Positions 10,786-19,905 are shown, counted from the stretch's first letter. The stretch is 64,000 nt of DNA from Gallibacterium anatis DSM 16844 = F 149 (GCF_000379785.1 NZ_KB903704.1:160-64159), one strand, 5' to 3'. Made by a program: numbers and translations. Notes: generated by a model from the sequence alone, not told the origin.

Positions 10786-11838
10786 ATGCAACCAGAACAA
10801 GTTGTTCGTGTCGGTATTGCCGGTTTTGGGATGTCCGCCAACGTTTTTCATTTGCCATTTTTAGTGCGTGATCCACGTTTTAAAGTGGTTAAAATTTTTG
10901 AACGTAGCGGTAACAAAGCAGCAGCGAAATTTCCGCAAATTACCACTGTGCGCACTTTTGCAGATTTACTGGCAGATGATGTTGATTTAGTCATTATCAC
11001 CACACCAAATCTGACACACTACGCTTTCGCCAAACAGGCAATTATGGCAGGGAAACACGTCATTGTTGAAAAACCGCTAAGCACGACAGCTGCCGAAGCA
11101 CAGGAATTGGCGCAATTAGCACGTCAAAAACAGGTGAAATTGTCGGTTTATCAAAATCGCCGTTGGGATAATGGTGTGTTAACGGTGAAACAAGTGCTTG
11201 AAAATCATCTCATCGGCGATATTGTCGATTATGAAATTCACTTTGATCGTTATACCCAAACTAAAAACAGTAAACAATGGAAAGAAACCGGTGAACGTGG
11301 GGTCGGTTTAGTTTACGATTTGGGTGTACATTTAATCGATGGTGTGGTGCATTTATTCGGTTTGCCGAATGCGCTTTATGCTGATTTACGCCGCCAACAT
11401 CCCGGTTCTCTTGGCGAAGATAATTTTCAGATCTATTTTTATTATGATGATAAAAAAGTGGTGATGTCTTCCAGTAAGTATGTACGTGAAAAAGGGCCGA
11501 CGATTGCTCTGCACGGCACTTTAGGCTCTTATGTCAAATATGAATTGGATAATCAGGAACCGCTTCTTATTGCCGGTGTTGAACCGAAAGGCAGCTGGAA
11601 TAAGGAAGATCAAAAATACTGGGGAATTTTGAACACTGAAATTAACGGTGTCCATATTCGCACTCAGTTAGAAACGGTCAATGGTAATTATCAAGCCTAC
11701 TATGACAATATTTATGCGGCATTAACTTCTAATGAACCGCTTGCCGTCACTGCTGATCAGGCTGCCATTGTTTTAGCATTGATTGAAAAAGTATACCAAA
11801 GTGCAGAAACTGGGGTAAAAATCAATATAAAACAATAA
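10786..11838 (+). CDS. Gfo/Idh/MocA-family NAD(P)-dependent oxidoreductase (YdgJ-like)
   Basis: 350 residues. The N-terminal Rossmann fold has VGIAGFGMSANVFHLPF, a GxGxxA-like dinucleotide site; VIVEKPLSTT carries the EKP motif and the catalytic region has YDLGVHLIDGVVHLFG. The family oxidises sugars or inositols; substrate not deducible. It follows norM by 15 bp with AAGGAG as ribosome binding site, so it is probably co-transcribed. Closest by architecture is E. coli YdgJ. Confidence 0.8.
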   Translation: MQPEQVVRVGIAGFGMSANVFHLPFLVRDPRFKVVKIFERSGNKAAAKFPQITTVRTFADLLADDVDLVIITTPNLTHYAFAKQAIMAGKHVIVEKPLSTTAAEAQELAQLARQKQVKLSVYQNRRWDNGVLTVKQVLENHLIGDIVDYEIHFDRYTQTKNSKQWKETGERGVGLVYDLGVHLIDGVVHLFGLPNALYADLRRQHPGSLGEDNFQIYFYYDDKKVVMSSSKYVREKGPTIALHGTLGSYVKYELDNQEPLLIAGVEPKGSWNKEDQKYWGILNTEINGVHIRTQLETVNGNYQAYYDNIYAALTSNEPLAVTADQAAIVLALIEKVYQSAETGVKINIKQ

Positions 11839-11871
11839 GATAAATAAATTTCAAATATTTTTAAAATTTTT

Positions 11872-11899
11872 GGAACTTTTTATTTTTATATCGGTCTTA
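11872..11899 (+). promoter_or_regulatory. Candidate sigmaE promoter
   Basis: GGAACTT (11872-11878), 16 bp, then TCTTA (11895-11899) matches the E. coli sigmaE pattern ggAACtt-N15/16-TC(t/a)(a/g)A closely at the -35. It stands alone in a 168-bp gap, with no coding region but a strong terminator about 85 nt downstream. Confidence 0.55.
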
Positions 11900-11904
11900 G
11901 TTAT

Positions 11905-11991
11905 CGCTAGTGACTGCAAATGCGTAAGCAGATGTTTTTTATTTTATTCATTGAAACCTCCCCCCGTTCTCTCTTGGAACGGGGGTTTTTT
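11905..11991 (+). ncRNA. Candidate sigmaE-dependent small RNA
   Basis: A predicted transcript of about 87 nt runs from a sigmaE-type promoter to a textbook terminator: 9-bp stem CCCCCGTTC/GAACGGGGG (11961-11985) plus TTTTTT. The middle contains TGCAAATGCGTAAGCAG and an AT-rich single-stranded run, typical of an Hfq-binding sRNA. Enteric sigmaE makes MicA and RybB to repress porins; no clear sequence similarity to either is seen. If the promoter is wrong, the hairpin could simply be the terminator of the oxidoreductase unit. Confidence 0.5.
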
Positions 11992-12006
11992 CTTTCTGGG
12001 TTTAGC

Positions 12007-13218
12007 TTAAATACTACTTAATGAATCAATCAACTCACCGCTATAAAGATATTTTTTCACCATTGCATTTGCCACCACCGCATCATTCTGTGAATAATGC
12101 CCGGTAATCACATCAACTTGATGCTGATCCAACAGCAAATTCTCATTTAACTTCTGTTTTAGTCGCTCAACAAACAGAGTGTGCGAACCAAGAACACTCG
12201 AATTGATCATTATTTTATCTGATGAAAATATGTTCACTAAATTCATCAGCACATATGAAATATTATCAGCAACATAATGAATAATTTCGATTGCCTGTTT
12301 ATTGCCCTGCTCTGCCTGTTCGCATAAATATTGAATTTTCCGTTCATTATCCTCAAGACTATTTGGTAACAGACGATCGATAAGCTGATAAATCGCAGAA
12401 TAAGTGACGTGATGCTTCAATTGTTGGCGATCTTCCGCCGGCAAACGTTCACCGATAATATTCGCTAGCGGACTCAGCATCGGCAGGCAAACTCGATCAA
12501 TATTCATCCGCTGCTGTTTATCAGCTTGCAGCATTTTGCCTTTAATCAAAACACTCATATTAATGCTGTCATCGACCTGTAAAAAAATCACATTGTCACT
12601 ACTGATCGCACCACCCAAAGAAGATTCGGCAAAAACCCAAGAAGCAAAATATTCGGACAAAATAATCGGCAAATGAAAAGTTTGGTGTAAAACCGATTGC
12701 AGCTCAATATCGATGACTTGACGACCCAAGCGTGCAATACCGCTCTGCCGACGATTCAACTGCCCAATAACAACCACCGAGATAGCGAAAATTTGCGCAA
12801 CGTGGCGCTGACAAGCAGCCTGAAAATCGGTTAAATTTCTCACCAACAACTGCGCTAACTGGGCGTGTTGATTGACTAAGATCGGATAATGTTTCTCCTG
12901 CACCACTTTGCCATTCAGCTCACACAGAAAAATTTTCATCTCATATTCGCCTAGCACAACACAAACAGATTGCCAATGAAAAGGCGATATTGCCAACCCG
13001 ACTGCCGGTCGCCCTCTCACAATCGGCGTTTGTGTGGTTCGTTCTATCACCAGTTTAAGATCAATCAATTCACGCGTGAAATTGGTAATACTTGCCGGTG
13101 CCAGACCGGAAATTTTTGATAAATCAATGCGAGAAATAAGATCGAACTGTTCTATCAAGCGATAGATCATACCCAAATGTTGTAATTTTTGTGGTGAATT
13201 CAATAACTGCTTTGCCAT
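12007..13218 (-). CDS. ROK-family (NagC/Mlc-like) transcriptional regulator, divergent
   Basis: 403 residues. The N-terminal winged helix is close to NagC: AVYRLI-like MIYRLIEQFDLISRIDL, then SGLAPASITNFTRELI. The C-terminal half keeps a ROK outline, ending MVKKYLYSGELIDSL, but the hallmarks are gone: there is no CxCGxxGCxE zinc motif and no GxxGExGH segment (the region reads INMSVLIKGKMLQ ... CLPMLSPLANI). NagC and Mlc sense GlcNAc-6-P or EIICB-Glc; loss of the zinc site suggests altered or lost sensing. Target genes unknown. Confidence 0.8.
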   Translation of the reverse strand: MAKQLLNSPQKLQHLGMIYRLIEQFDLISRIDLSKISGLAPASITNFTRELIDLKLVIERTTQTPIVRGRPAVGLAISPFHWQSVCVVLGEYEMKIFLCELNGKVVQEKHYPILVNQHAQLAQLLVRNLTDFQAACQRHVAQIFAISVVVIGQLNRRQSGIARLGRQVIDIELQSVLHQTFHLPIILSEYFASWVFAESSLGGAISSDNVIFLQVDDSINMSVLIKGKMLQADKQQRMNIDRVCLPMLSPLANIIGERLPAEDRQQLKHHVTYSAIYQLIDRLLPNSLEDNERKIQYLCEQAEQGNKQAIEIIHYVADNISYVLMNLVNIFSSDKIMINSSVLGSHTLFVERLKQKLNENLLLDQHQVDVITGHYSQNDAVVANAMVKKYLYSGELIDSLSSI

Positions 13219-13487
13219 AATCCTTTAACAAACAACTAAAACTGAAAGCGTTTGACTCCATAAGACAATAAATTTAGCTTTATACGAATTTTTGCCTCTT
13301 ATCTCAAGGGGGTTGGATCAAATTTGCGTTAAATATCACATTTTATTGTTCAAATCTTTTTTAATTTTTAAGTTTTGTTGAGAATTTGTTCCGCTTTGTC
13401 GTTTTGTGCATTTATCGGGTGGGGAAAGTATTGTAGAATGACCGACCTAATGAAAAACAAGAAATTGATTAATTCACTGAGGTAACT
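13219..13487. other. Divergent intergenic region (ROK regulator / asnS)
   Basis: 269 bp between divergent starts, so it must hold both promoters. A -10-like TAGAAT occurs near 13434 on the asnS side. No clear -35, operator or RNA structure was recognised. Confidence 0.4.
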
Positions 13488-14891
13488 ATGACACAAGCTA
13501 AATCTGTTGCTCAAATTTTAAAAGGTGATGTTGCGATTGGTGAAACCGCAACTGTACAAGGTTGGGTGCGTACCCGTCGTGATTCAAAAGCCGGTGTTTC
13601 TTTCCTTGCCGTTTATGATGGCTCCTGCTTTGCGCCAATCCAAGTGGTCATTGAACAAACAATTGAAAATTATCAGTCTGAAATTCTTCGCTTAACTGCC
13701 GGTTGTTCCGTGATTGTAACCGGTAAAGTGGTGGCATCTCCGGCACAAGGACAGGCGGTTGAGATGCAAGCACAAAAAGTCGAAGTTTGCGGTTGGGTTG
13801 AAGATCCTGATACTTATCCAATGGCGGCAAAACGCCATTCCGTTGAATATTTACGTGAAGTGGCACACTTACGTCCACGTACTAATTTAATCGGTGCGGT
13901 TGCGCGTGTACGCCACTGTTTGGCTCAAGCAATTCATCGTTTCTTTAATGAACAAGGCTTTTATTGGGTTGCAACACCATTAATCACTGCTTCTGATACT
14001 GAAGGTGCCGGTGAAATGTTCCGCGTTTCAACTTTAGATTTAACCAATTTGCCAAAAACAGAACAAGGTGAAATTGATTTTAGCCAAGATTTCTTTGGTA
14101 AAGAATCTTTCCTTACCGTATCTGGGCAGCTTAACGGTGAAACTTATGCTTGTGCTTTAAGTAAAATCTATACTTTTGGCCCAACATTCCGTGCAGAAAA
14201 CTCCAACACCACTCGTCATTTGGCTGAATTCTGGATGGTTGAACCTGAAATGGCGTTTGCCACTTTAGCCGATAATGCCAAATTAGCAGAAGATATGTTG
14301 AAATATGTATTCAAAGCAGTTTTAGATGAACGTATGGATGATATGGAATTCTTTGCAAAACATATTGATAACACTGTAATTTCTCGTCTACAAGATTTTA
14401 TTTCGTCTGATTTTGCACAAGTGGATTACACCGATGCTATCGAAATTTTGAAGAAATCCGGTAAGAAATTTGAATTTCCTGTTGAATGGGGAATTGACCT
14501 CTCTTCTGAACACGAACGTTATCTTGCAGAAGAACACTTTAAATCACCGGTAGTTGTCAAAAATTATCCTAAAGATATCAAAGCATTCTATATGCGCTTG
14601 AATGATGATGGTAAAACTGTTGCCGCAATGGATGTGCTTGCTCCCGGCATCGGAGAAATTATCGGCGGTTCACAACGTGAAGAGCGTTTAGAGGTATTAG
14701 ATAAACGTATGGATGAAATGGGCCTTAAGAAAGAGGATTATTGGTGGTATCGTGATTTACGTCGTTACGGCACAGTGCCACATTCAGGTTTTGGATTAGG
14801 CTTTGAACGCTTAATTGTTTATGTTACCGGCGTACAAAATATTCGTGACGTCATTCCGTTCCCTCGTTCACCAAGAAATGCGTCTTTCTAA
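13488..14891 (+). CDS. asnS: Asparaginyl-tRNA synthetase
   Basis: 467-residue class IIb synthetase, full length. The N-terminal OB-fold for the anticodon (about 15-100, [14 protein letters not shown]) precedes the catalytic core with motif 1 in the [13 protein letters not shown] to [14 protein letters not shown] region, motif 2 at [21 protein letters not shown] (quoted ends [10 protein letters not shown] and HLAEFW) and motif 3 [10 protein letters not shown]. Charges tRNA-Asn. ATG preceded by GAGGT. A terminator follows. Confidence 0.96.
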   Translation: MTQAKSVAQILKGDVAIGETATVQGWVRTRRDSKAGVSFLAVYDGSCFAPIQVVIEQTIENYQSEILRLTAGCSVIVTGKVVASPAQGQAVEMQAQKVEVCGWVEDPDTYPMAAKRHSVEYLREVAHLRPRTNLIGAVARVRHCLAQAIHRFFNEQGFYWVATPLITASDTEGAGEMFRVSTLDLTNLPKTEQGEIDFSQDFFGKESFLTVSGQLNGETYACALSKIYTFGPTFRAENSNTTRHLAEFWMVEPEMAFATLADNAKLAEDMLKYVFKAVLDERMDDMEFFAKHIDNTVISRLQDFISSDFAQVDYTDAIEILKKSGKKFEFPVEWGIDLSSEHERYLAEEHFKSPVVVKNYPKDIKAFYMRLNDDGKTVAAMDVLAPGIGEIIGGSQREERLEVLDKRMDEMGLKKEDYWWYRDLRRYGTVPHSGFGLGFERLIVYVTGVQNIRDVIPFPRSPRNASF

Positions 14892-14911
14892 GCAAAATTA
14901 GAAAATTTCAA

Positions 14912-14942
14912 AAAGCCGAATACATATATCATTCGGCTTTTT
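14912..14942 (+). terminator. asnS terminator
   Basis: Ten-base arms AAAGCCGAAT/ATTCGGCTTT with a 9-nt loop and continuing T residues, 20 bp after the asnS stop. Confidence 0.85.
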
Positions 14943-15114
14943 GTCATTCAAACTACTCTTTCTTATTTAAAAATAGGGATTAAACATACAATAAATCAAG
15001 AAACCTTTATTGATAAAAAACACAAAAATCTCACTTTTATTAAAAATGAGGCTGATCATTACGATATAAATGCTATCTTTTTAAGCGATTGATTTCTTTC
15101 CATTAAAAAATCTT

Positions 15115-15142
15115 TTGCAATTCTTTTTTTACCCTCTATAAT
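15115..15142 (+). promoter_or_regulatory. tRNA-Val promoter
   Basis: TTGCAA (15115-15120), 16-bp spacer, TATAAT (15137-15142), 18 bp before the mature tRNA 5' end, as expected for a strong stable-RNA promoter. Confidence 0.75.
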
Positions 15143-15160
15143 AGCCCTCGTTTTCACAAT

Positions 15161-15237
15161 GCGACCGTAGCTCAGTTGGTTAGAGCATCACCTTGACATG
15201 GTGGGGGTCAGTGGTTCGAGTCCACCCGGTCGCACCA
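15161..15237 (+). tRNA. tRNA-Val (anticodon GAC)
   Basis: 77 nt including encoded CCA. Acceptor stem GCGACCG/CGGTCGC with discriminator A; D arm GCTCAGTTGGTTAGAGC; anticodon stem TCACC/GGTGG around loop TTGACAT, giving GAC; T arm with GTTCGAG. Its 3' end is the integration target of the prophage and is kept intact at the left junction. Confidence 0.97.
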
Positions 15238-15238
15238 T
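15224..15238 (+). repeat. attL core (15 bp) in the 3' end of tRNA-Val
   Basis: ACCCGGTCGCACCAT is repeated exactly at 46402-46416. It covers the T-arm end, acceptor 3' strand and CCA, the usual attB for tyrosine integrases, and the integrase gene starts about 200 bp further in. Confidence 0.9.
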
Positions 15239-15262
15239 TGTAAAAAATCCATCCTTTTTAGC

Positions 15263-15282
15263 TTTGTGATCTGTTGCTTTTT
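15263..15282 (+). repeat. 20-bp motif, copy 1 (upstream of integrase)
   Basis: TTTGTGATCTGTTGCTTTTT differs by one base from 21365-21384 in the immunity intergenic region. It runs up to a TATAAT at 15285, so it covers a possible int promoter. A shorter TGTTGCTTTT also occurs at 15314. Likely a shared binding site for a phage regulator or for integrase arms. Confidence 0.55.
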
Positions 15283-15441
15283 ATTATAATAAAGTGTTGA
15301 TTTATAACGCTTTTTGTTGCTTTTGTTACTTCTATTTTTTTTCGTTGTTGTGATCTAGTTTTGCGTGTAATAACATCAAATTGCACCAGAATTACAATCG
15401 GATTACACCGCTTTTCACAAGTTAAATAGGATATTTTCAAT

Positions 15442-16431
15442 ATGGCAACCTTTATTAAGCGTAATGGGCGTTGGCGCGCTCAAATCAGAAAAAAAGGCGT
15501 TTCAAAATCTAGAACTTTTCGTACTAAATCAGAGGCGATCGTTTGGGCTAATAATATTGAGGCACAAATCGACACCGGTTTATATCTTGATGTGGTTGAT
15601 GTGCCGTTTTATGCGGTGATTGACCGTTACATTGAAGAAGTGACACCACGAAAACGTGGGGCAAGAAAAGAGGCGCAAGTGCTTAGCCGTTTTCAGCGGT
15701 TGCCGGTCGCTCAAAAGTCGCTTAAAGATATTTCTGACGTTGATTTTATTCGCTGGCGTGATGACCGGCTTAAATCGGTTTCTCCGTCAACTGTTCGTCG
15801 TGAATGGTCGACATTAAGCAATATTTTCAATGTCGCTATCAATGAATGGAAACTGTTGCACGCCAACCCAATGAAAGGCATTAGAAAACCTGCCGCTGCC
15901 AAACCTCGTACTCGCCGTTATAGTCAAGCGGAAATCAAGGCGTTGCTTGATAATTCGGGCTTTTCATTTGATGAGGTGCCAACTACCGCCACGGCAAGAG
16001 TCGGTGCAGCGATTTTGTTCGCCATTGAAACGGCAATGCGTGCCGGTGAGATTGTCGGCTTAACCTGGAATAATGTTTATTTTGAAGACCGCATTGCACA
16101 CCTGCCGCAAACGAAAAACGGCTGGTCGCGTGATGTGCCTCTTTCTAAAACGGCAATTGCTATTTTGCAACTGCTGAAACAGATGCGGCGTGATGATAGC
16201 GTTTTCCAGTTAAAATCCTCTCAATTAGATGCGTTATTCAGAAAATTAAAAAAACGGTTAATGATTGATGATTTGCATTTTCACGACACCCGGCGCGAGG
16301 CGTTGACTAGATTGGCGGAAAAAGTTGATGTGATGACGTTGGCAAAAATTTCGGGGCATCGTGATTTGTCTATTTTGCAAAACACCTATTATGCCCCTGA
16401 TATGAAAAAGGTTTCGTTATTGCTAGATTAA
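15442..16431 (+). CDS. int: Tyrosine-recombinase integrase
   Basis: 329 residues. An N-terminal arm-binding domain (1-55, FIKRNGRWRAQIRKKG) precedes a core-binding domain and the catalytic domain with Arg in ETAMRAGEIVGL (about 200), HxxR in HFHDTRR (about 281), His in SGHRDL and the nucleophile in NTYYAPD (about 317). It recombines attP with tRNA-Val. AGGA lies 10 nt before the ATG. Its 3' end overlaps the convergent AlpA-like gene by 9 bp. Confidence 0.94.
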   Translation: MATFIKRNGRWRAQIRKKGVSKSRTFRTKSEAIVWANNIEAQIDTGLYLDVVDVPFYAVIDRYIEEVTPRKRGARKEAQVLSRFQRLPVAQKSLKDISDVDFIRWRDDRLKSVSPSTVRREWSTLSNIFNVAINEWKLLHANPMKGIRKPAAAKPRTRRYSQAEIKALLDNSGFSFDEVPTTATARVGAAILFAIETAMRAGEIVGLTWNNVYFEDRIAHLPQTKNGWSRDVPLSKTAIAILQLLKQMRRDDSVFQLKSSQLDALFRKLKKRLMIDDLHFHDTRREALTRLAEKVDVMTLAKISGHRDLSILQNTYYAPDMKKVSLLLD

Positions 16432-16899
16432 TGCTTCTCTATATGCTAATTTGGCGGCTGCCTTTTTCTTCGCTCTGCGTTTGGCAAAGGCAACCACTTC
16501 TCCAGCCATCCAACGTTGTCGTGGTTTTGGTTCTGGTTTTGTTTTCTGTTCTGATTTCGTTTCTTGCTCTGCTGTTAGCTTTGGCTCTGCTGTTAGCTTT
16601 GGCTCTGCTGTTGGTTTTGGCTCTTGCTCTGCTGTTGGTTTTGGCTCTTTCTTTTTCGGTGCCTTCACCTCTATTGCTTTTGGAAAATCCAGATCGCACA
16701 AAACTGCCCTATGAACGTGTTCTCGACTAAACTGGAAATAATCCGCTATGTTCTGCACTGTCCATAGTTCGGTACTGTTTTCATCCACCTCTTTTGAGCG
16801 GATTAAAAATTCTATCACTCGCAATTTGTCATCAAGCTTCTCTAATTTTTTCCAAATCATTTCATTAGTGATGGTTTGTTGATAGTTTTCTTCTTGCAT
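16423..16899 (-). CDS. AlpA/excisionase-like DNA-binding protein with repeat linker
   Basis: 158 residues. The middle reads LWTVQNIADYFQFSREHV ... DFPKAIEV, like the helix-turn-helix of AlpA/Xis proteins, and the C-terminus RQRWMAGEVVAFAKRR resembles the wing and following helix. The two are split by a Lys/Pro/Thr/Ala/Glu linker of repeated KPTAE and KLTAE units encoded by 18-bp tandem repeats. Last gene of the leftward early operon and convergent with int, so an excisionase or directionality role is plausible but inferred. Confidence 0.6.
   Translation of the reverse strand: MQEENYQQTITNEMIWKKLEKLDDKLRVIEFLIRSKEVDENSTELWTVQNIADYFQFSREHVHRAVLCDLDFPKAIEVKAPKKKEPKPTAEQEPKPTAEPKLTAEPKLTAEQETKSEQKTKPEPKPRQRWMAGEVVAFAKRRAKKKAAAKLAYREALI
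16566..16643 (-). repeat. 18-bp tandem repeat in the AlpA-like gene
   Basis: Two perfect 18-bp units GCTCTGCTGTTAGCTTTG (16566-16601), a third unit with two changes (16602-16619), a 6-bp spacer and a fourth (16626-16643). The unit is a multiple of three, so copy-number change alters linker length without breaking the frame. Confidence 0.85.
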
Positions 16900-16938
16900 T
16901 TTTTGCTCCTACTGTTGTATTAAAGTTAATCAATTCTT

Positions 16939-19374
16939 CTAAAAAGATACTTCTTCGCTGATATTTAGGCTGTTTTTGTGGCTTCTTGCCCATTCTCGCA
17001 AGCGTTGCTCACTGTCATTTTCTGAATTTGGTTGTAAATCAAACATTAATAACCGTTCATTTTTTAACTGAATGTATTGTTTTCGATTAATAATTAGCCT
17101 ATTTCCCTCCATTAAGTAATTGATATGTGCATTTGTACAGTATCCTAAAAGCTGTTTTAGCTCATTTTTTAGTTTTTGTTCAATTTTTGGGCGGTTACAG
17201 TTACTGACACAAGTCCTAGGGCGAGCAAGCTCGCCATTGTTTAATTCGTGCCACGTGACAACGTCATTTTCTTCTATCACGTCTTGCACTTCTGCTGATG
17301 CGTCACTCTGCGCGCTGATTTGCTGCTCTTCTGCTGTTTTTTTGACGATGTGCCATCTTTTTGTTTTGGTGTAAACGATTTCCGGATTGACGACTTTTTT
17401 TGGATTTTCTTGCACGCCAACTACTTTTCTATAGGTTAACCCGTCTTCGTTTGGGTCGCTGTCAATGTAGTGCAGCACAATTTGTTGGTCTTTACGGCTT
17501 GCACCTGCACCACCTTGCAATTGCAACATTGAGGCAAAGTCGCCCACGTCGGCAATGGCTCTTCCTTTGTCAATCGTGTCATTCTCTTGTTTTTTGGTTA
17601 ATTTGCGTAATTCACGCCACACGCCAATGCTTGCCACACCAAAAAATTGGAATTGACGAATTCCCCACATACTCGCCCACGCATTGGCGCGCTTGGCGTT
17701 GTCTTTAAAGGTGATGTTGGCTTCATCACTGATTGCGTCATCTGTGGCAAAGCCGTCTAAATTTTTTTGTAGATATTTCATTATGTAACCTACGGCGGAA
17801 CGTTTCGGATTGCCGGTTTCAACTGCCATCACTTTAAAACGGTGTTTTTCTGCTCCTTTTTCGTCGCCATCTTCTGCAAAAGCTTTTTCTTTAAAAATGG
17901 TTAAGGCTTGTTCCGCTTGATACGGCTTGAAGTAAACCAATAAATGCCAATGCGGCGTGGCGTCGTGATGCGGTTCGGCAACACGCACGCCGCTCAAGCT
18001 AATATCGTGCTTTTTTAGTAGGGAGCGATATTGCGTCCATACACGGTTAAGATAGGCGTGCGTTTGTTTCGGGCTTGCGCCGTTATATTTTTTATTGTCT
18101 GCGCCGTTGATTTTTTTGGCGTGATATTTTGATGGGGCGGTCAAGGTGATGAAATAACCTTGTAAGCCGTTTTCTTCCGACCACTCTTCGATACCCTTAA
18201 TCTGAACGGTCATCTCAATGCGGCGAATTTGTGGATTGCTGCAAGAACGCTGATACATACTTAACAAATCAGCACGTTCGTCCGGATCGTCAATGTTTTC
18301 TAACGCCATTGATTTTAGAAAATCAAAATTGCTTTTTTTGGCGGCTTTCCAGTCGGAAAAGCATTGGTTTGAAACATAAGGCGCGATTCTTTTTTGCACC
18401 TCTCCTGCAGCGATAGCGACGTGTTCAAGCTGTCTTCTGTGTTCTCGATATAGACGGCGTTTCCAGCGGTCTTCTTTGCTGATGGTGATCAAGGCTCTGT
18501 CTACCTGTTCCGGCTTTAACGTGCCGGTGCGGCGGTATTGTTCCCATTTTTGAATGGGCAAACCGATATTTTCCAGCACTTCACCGCAACGGTGATATAG
18601 TGCTAAAAAGATTTCGTTTTTTTGTTCGTTGCTGTAAGCCTCGTTTTTTTCGGCTTGTTCTTTGATGAATTGGTATTGCATATCGCTTAACTTTAACGCC
18701 AATAATGCCGCCAATTCGTCGAGGCGTTTTGGCGTGAGCAGAAAAAAGGGCAAGCGACTATCTCGCAACGCTTTTTCTTTTTTGGCGTGCTGTTTTGCCT
18801 GATCCGCTTGCTCTTGTTGATGCAATTCGTACAGTTCGTTTTGGTATTCTGCGTTGATTTCTGCCACTTGTTCCGGCGTTAAGCGTTCACGGCTGTTAAG
18901 CTGTTTTTCGTAACGTTGCCTTGCCGTTTGCAAGGCTTTTTGTTTAGCCTCTTCCATTGCCTGATCATATTCATAAGCAAAGCCTTTAGCGTCCAGCCAG
19001 TTTAAATTGATGTGATATTGTGATAACACCAACGCTAACCGATGTTCGACAAATTCTCGCAAGGTTTCGTTAGCGTGTTTGCGTTGTTTGTTGCCAACTT
19101 TATAGGCTATTGAACCGTCATCTTTAACAGATTTATATGCCTGCAAATACAGTTTGCGGAAATGTTCGCGCTGTTGTTGGCGCGGCAAGATTTCGATCCA
19201 CTTTTCAACACTGTTCAAACTTTCCGGCGATAACAACATAATTTCTTGTTGTGCCGGGGTAAGGTGAGGTGCTGACAACGATCTCTGCGTTACTTTCGGC
19301 ATAGCGTCCGCTATAACGGGCGATTGCTCGTTATGGCTTGGCTTTGCCTGCTCCTGCTGTCTGCACCCAAACAT
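16939..19374 (-). CDS. Phage replication endonuclease (P2 gpA type)
   Basis: 811 residues, the size of P2 gpA. It nicks the phage origin and starts rolling-circle replication by covalent attachment to DNA. The HUH metal motif is PHWHLLVYF (about 475) and the nucleophile helix is GYIMKYLQKN (about 533), with two Tyr separated by three residues as in gpA. The N-terminal half is rich in charged helices. AGGAG precedes the ATG. No origin was identified; in P2 it lies within gene A. Confidence 0.9.
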   Translation of the reverse strand: MFGCRQQEQAKPSHNEQSPVIADAMPKVTQRSLSAPHLTPAQQEIMLLSPESLNSVEKWIEILPRQQQREHFRKLYLQAYKSVKDDGSIAYKVGNKQRKHANETLREFVEHRLALVLSQYHINLNWLDAKGFAYEYDQAMEEAKQKALQTARQRYEKQLNSRERLTPEQVAEINAEYQNELYELHQQEQADQAKQHAKKEKALRDSRLPFFLLTPKRLDELAALLALKLSDMQYQFIKEQAEKNEAYSNEQKNEIFLALYHRCGEVLENIGLPIQKWEQYRRTGTLKPEQVDRALITISKEDRWKRRLYREHRRQLEHVAIAAGEVQKRIAPYVSNQCFSDWKAAKKSNFDFLKSMALENIDDPDERADLLSMYQRSCSNPQIRRIEMTVQIKGIEEWSEENGLQGYFITLTAPSKYHAKKINGADNKKYNGASPKQTHAYLNRVWTQYRSLLKKHDISLSGVRVAEPHHDATPHWHLLVYFKPYQAEQALTIFKEKAFAEDGDEKGAEKHRFKVMAVETGNPKRSAVGYIMKYLQKNLDGFATDDAISDEANITFKDNAKRANAWASMWGIRQFQFFGVASIGVWRELRKLTKKQENDTIDKGRAIADVGDFASMLQLQGGAGASRKDQQIVLHYIDSDPNEDGLTYRKVVGVQENPKKVVNPEIVYTKTKRWHIVKKTAEEQQISAQSDASAEVQDVIEENDVVTWHELNNGELARPRTCVSNCNRPKIEQKLKNELKQLLGYCTNAHINYLMEGNRLIINRKQYIQLKNERLLMFDLQPNSENDSEQRLREWARSHKNSLNISEEVSF

Positions 19375-19378
19375 TGCA

Positions 19379-19651
19379 TTACTCCTCTGATTGCAATCTT
19401 ATGCGTTCATTTTTGAACTGTTCTGCTAATTCAATGAATTTGTTGATTTGTGCTTCCAGCGTATCTTCTGCCGTTGCTAACTCACCGGCGGTGAGGCTTA
19501 ATAGCATTAGATTAGGGCTTTTAAATTCAGTGCTATGCACTTCTTTCCACATCCCTAAATTTAGATCCAGGCGGTAAATAGTTTGTTGATAACCGGTTGG
19601 CGTTGCTTCAATTTTGATGCGGTCTGTGCCGTCGATAAAAATAGCTTGCAT
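19379..19651 (-). CDS. Small early phage protein, function unknown
   Basis: 90 residues from ATG at 19651 (MQAIFIDGTD), which overlaps the TAA of the preceding gene (TAATG). The N-terminal half looks like a small beta structure (ATPTGYQQTIYRLDL), the C-terminal half an amphipathic helix (AEDTLEAQINKFIELAEQF). It stops 4 bp before the replication gene, so is translated with it. No family recognised. Confidence 0.65.
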   Translation of the reverse strand: MQAIFIDGTDRIKIEATPTGYQQTIYRLDLNLGMWKEVHSTEFKSPNLMLLSLTAGELATAEDTLEAQINKFIELAEQFKNERIRLQSEE

Positions 19652-19905
19652 TAGCACACCCTCTCGTTGTTTAAGGCGACAAGGGCTCTCTTCAAGGTTT
19701 GCAATCTGTTCAGCTCTTTGAGGTGATATAGTGTCGATTCCTGTGCTTGCTCGTCGTCAATATTTTGCATTACGTCTTCAAGCCAAAATTTCACAACGCT
19801 ACGACGGTGATCAATAAGTCTATCGAGTTGTGGTAGGTTAATATGACAAAGCATTACGCGTGCCGGTTTACTATTGCCATATGCTAGGTTAATTTGTGTT
19901 TTCAT
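19651..19905 (-). CDS. Small early phage protein, function unknown
   Basis: 84 residues, MKTQINLAYGNSKPARVML, then mostly helical with an acidic EDVMQNIDDEQAQEST stretch. Overlaps the next gene by one base. No motif recognised. Its place between the RHH regulator and the replication gene suggests an early-lytic accessory. Confidence 0.6.
   Translation of the reverse strand: MKTQINLAYGNSKPARVMLCHINLPQLDRLIDHRRSVVKFWLEDVMQNIDDEQAQESTLYHLKELNRLQTLKRALVALNNERVC

Noticed and set aside
16560-16650. CRISPR array
   Set aside because: Repeats are 18 bp and contiguous without unique spacers, inside a coding sequence; no cas genes occur in the window.
16431-16730. Plus-strand ORFs with Leu-Ala repeats downstream of int
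   Set aside because: They are the complement of the 18-bp repeats in the AlpA-like gene, whose minus-strand frame has a helix-turn-helix and operon context.
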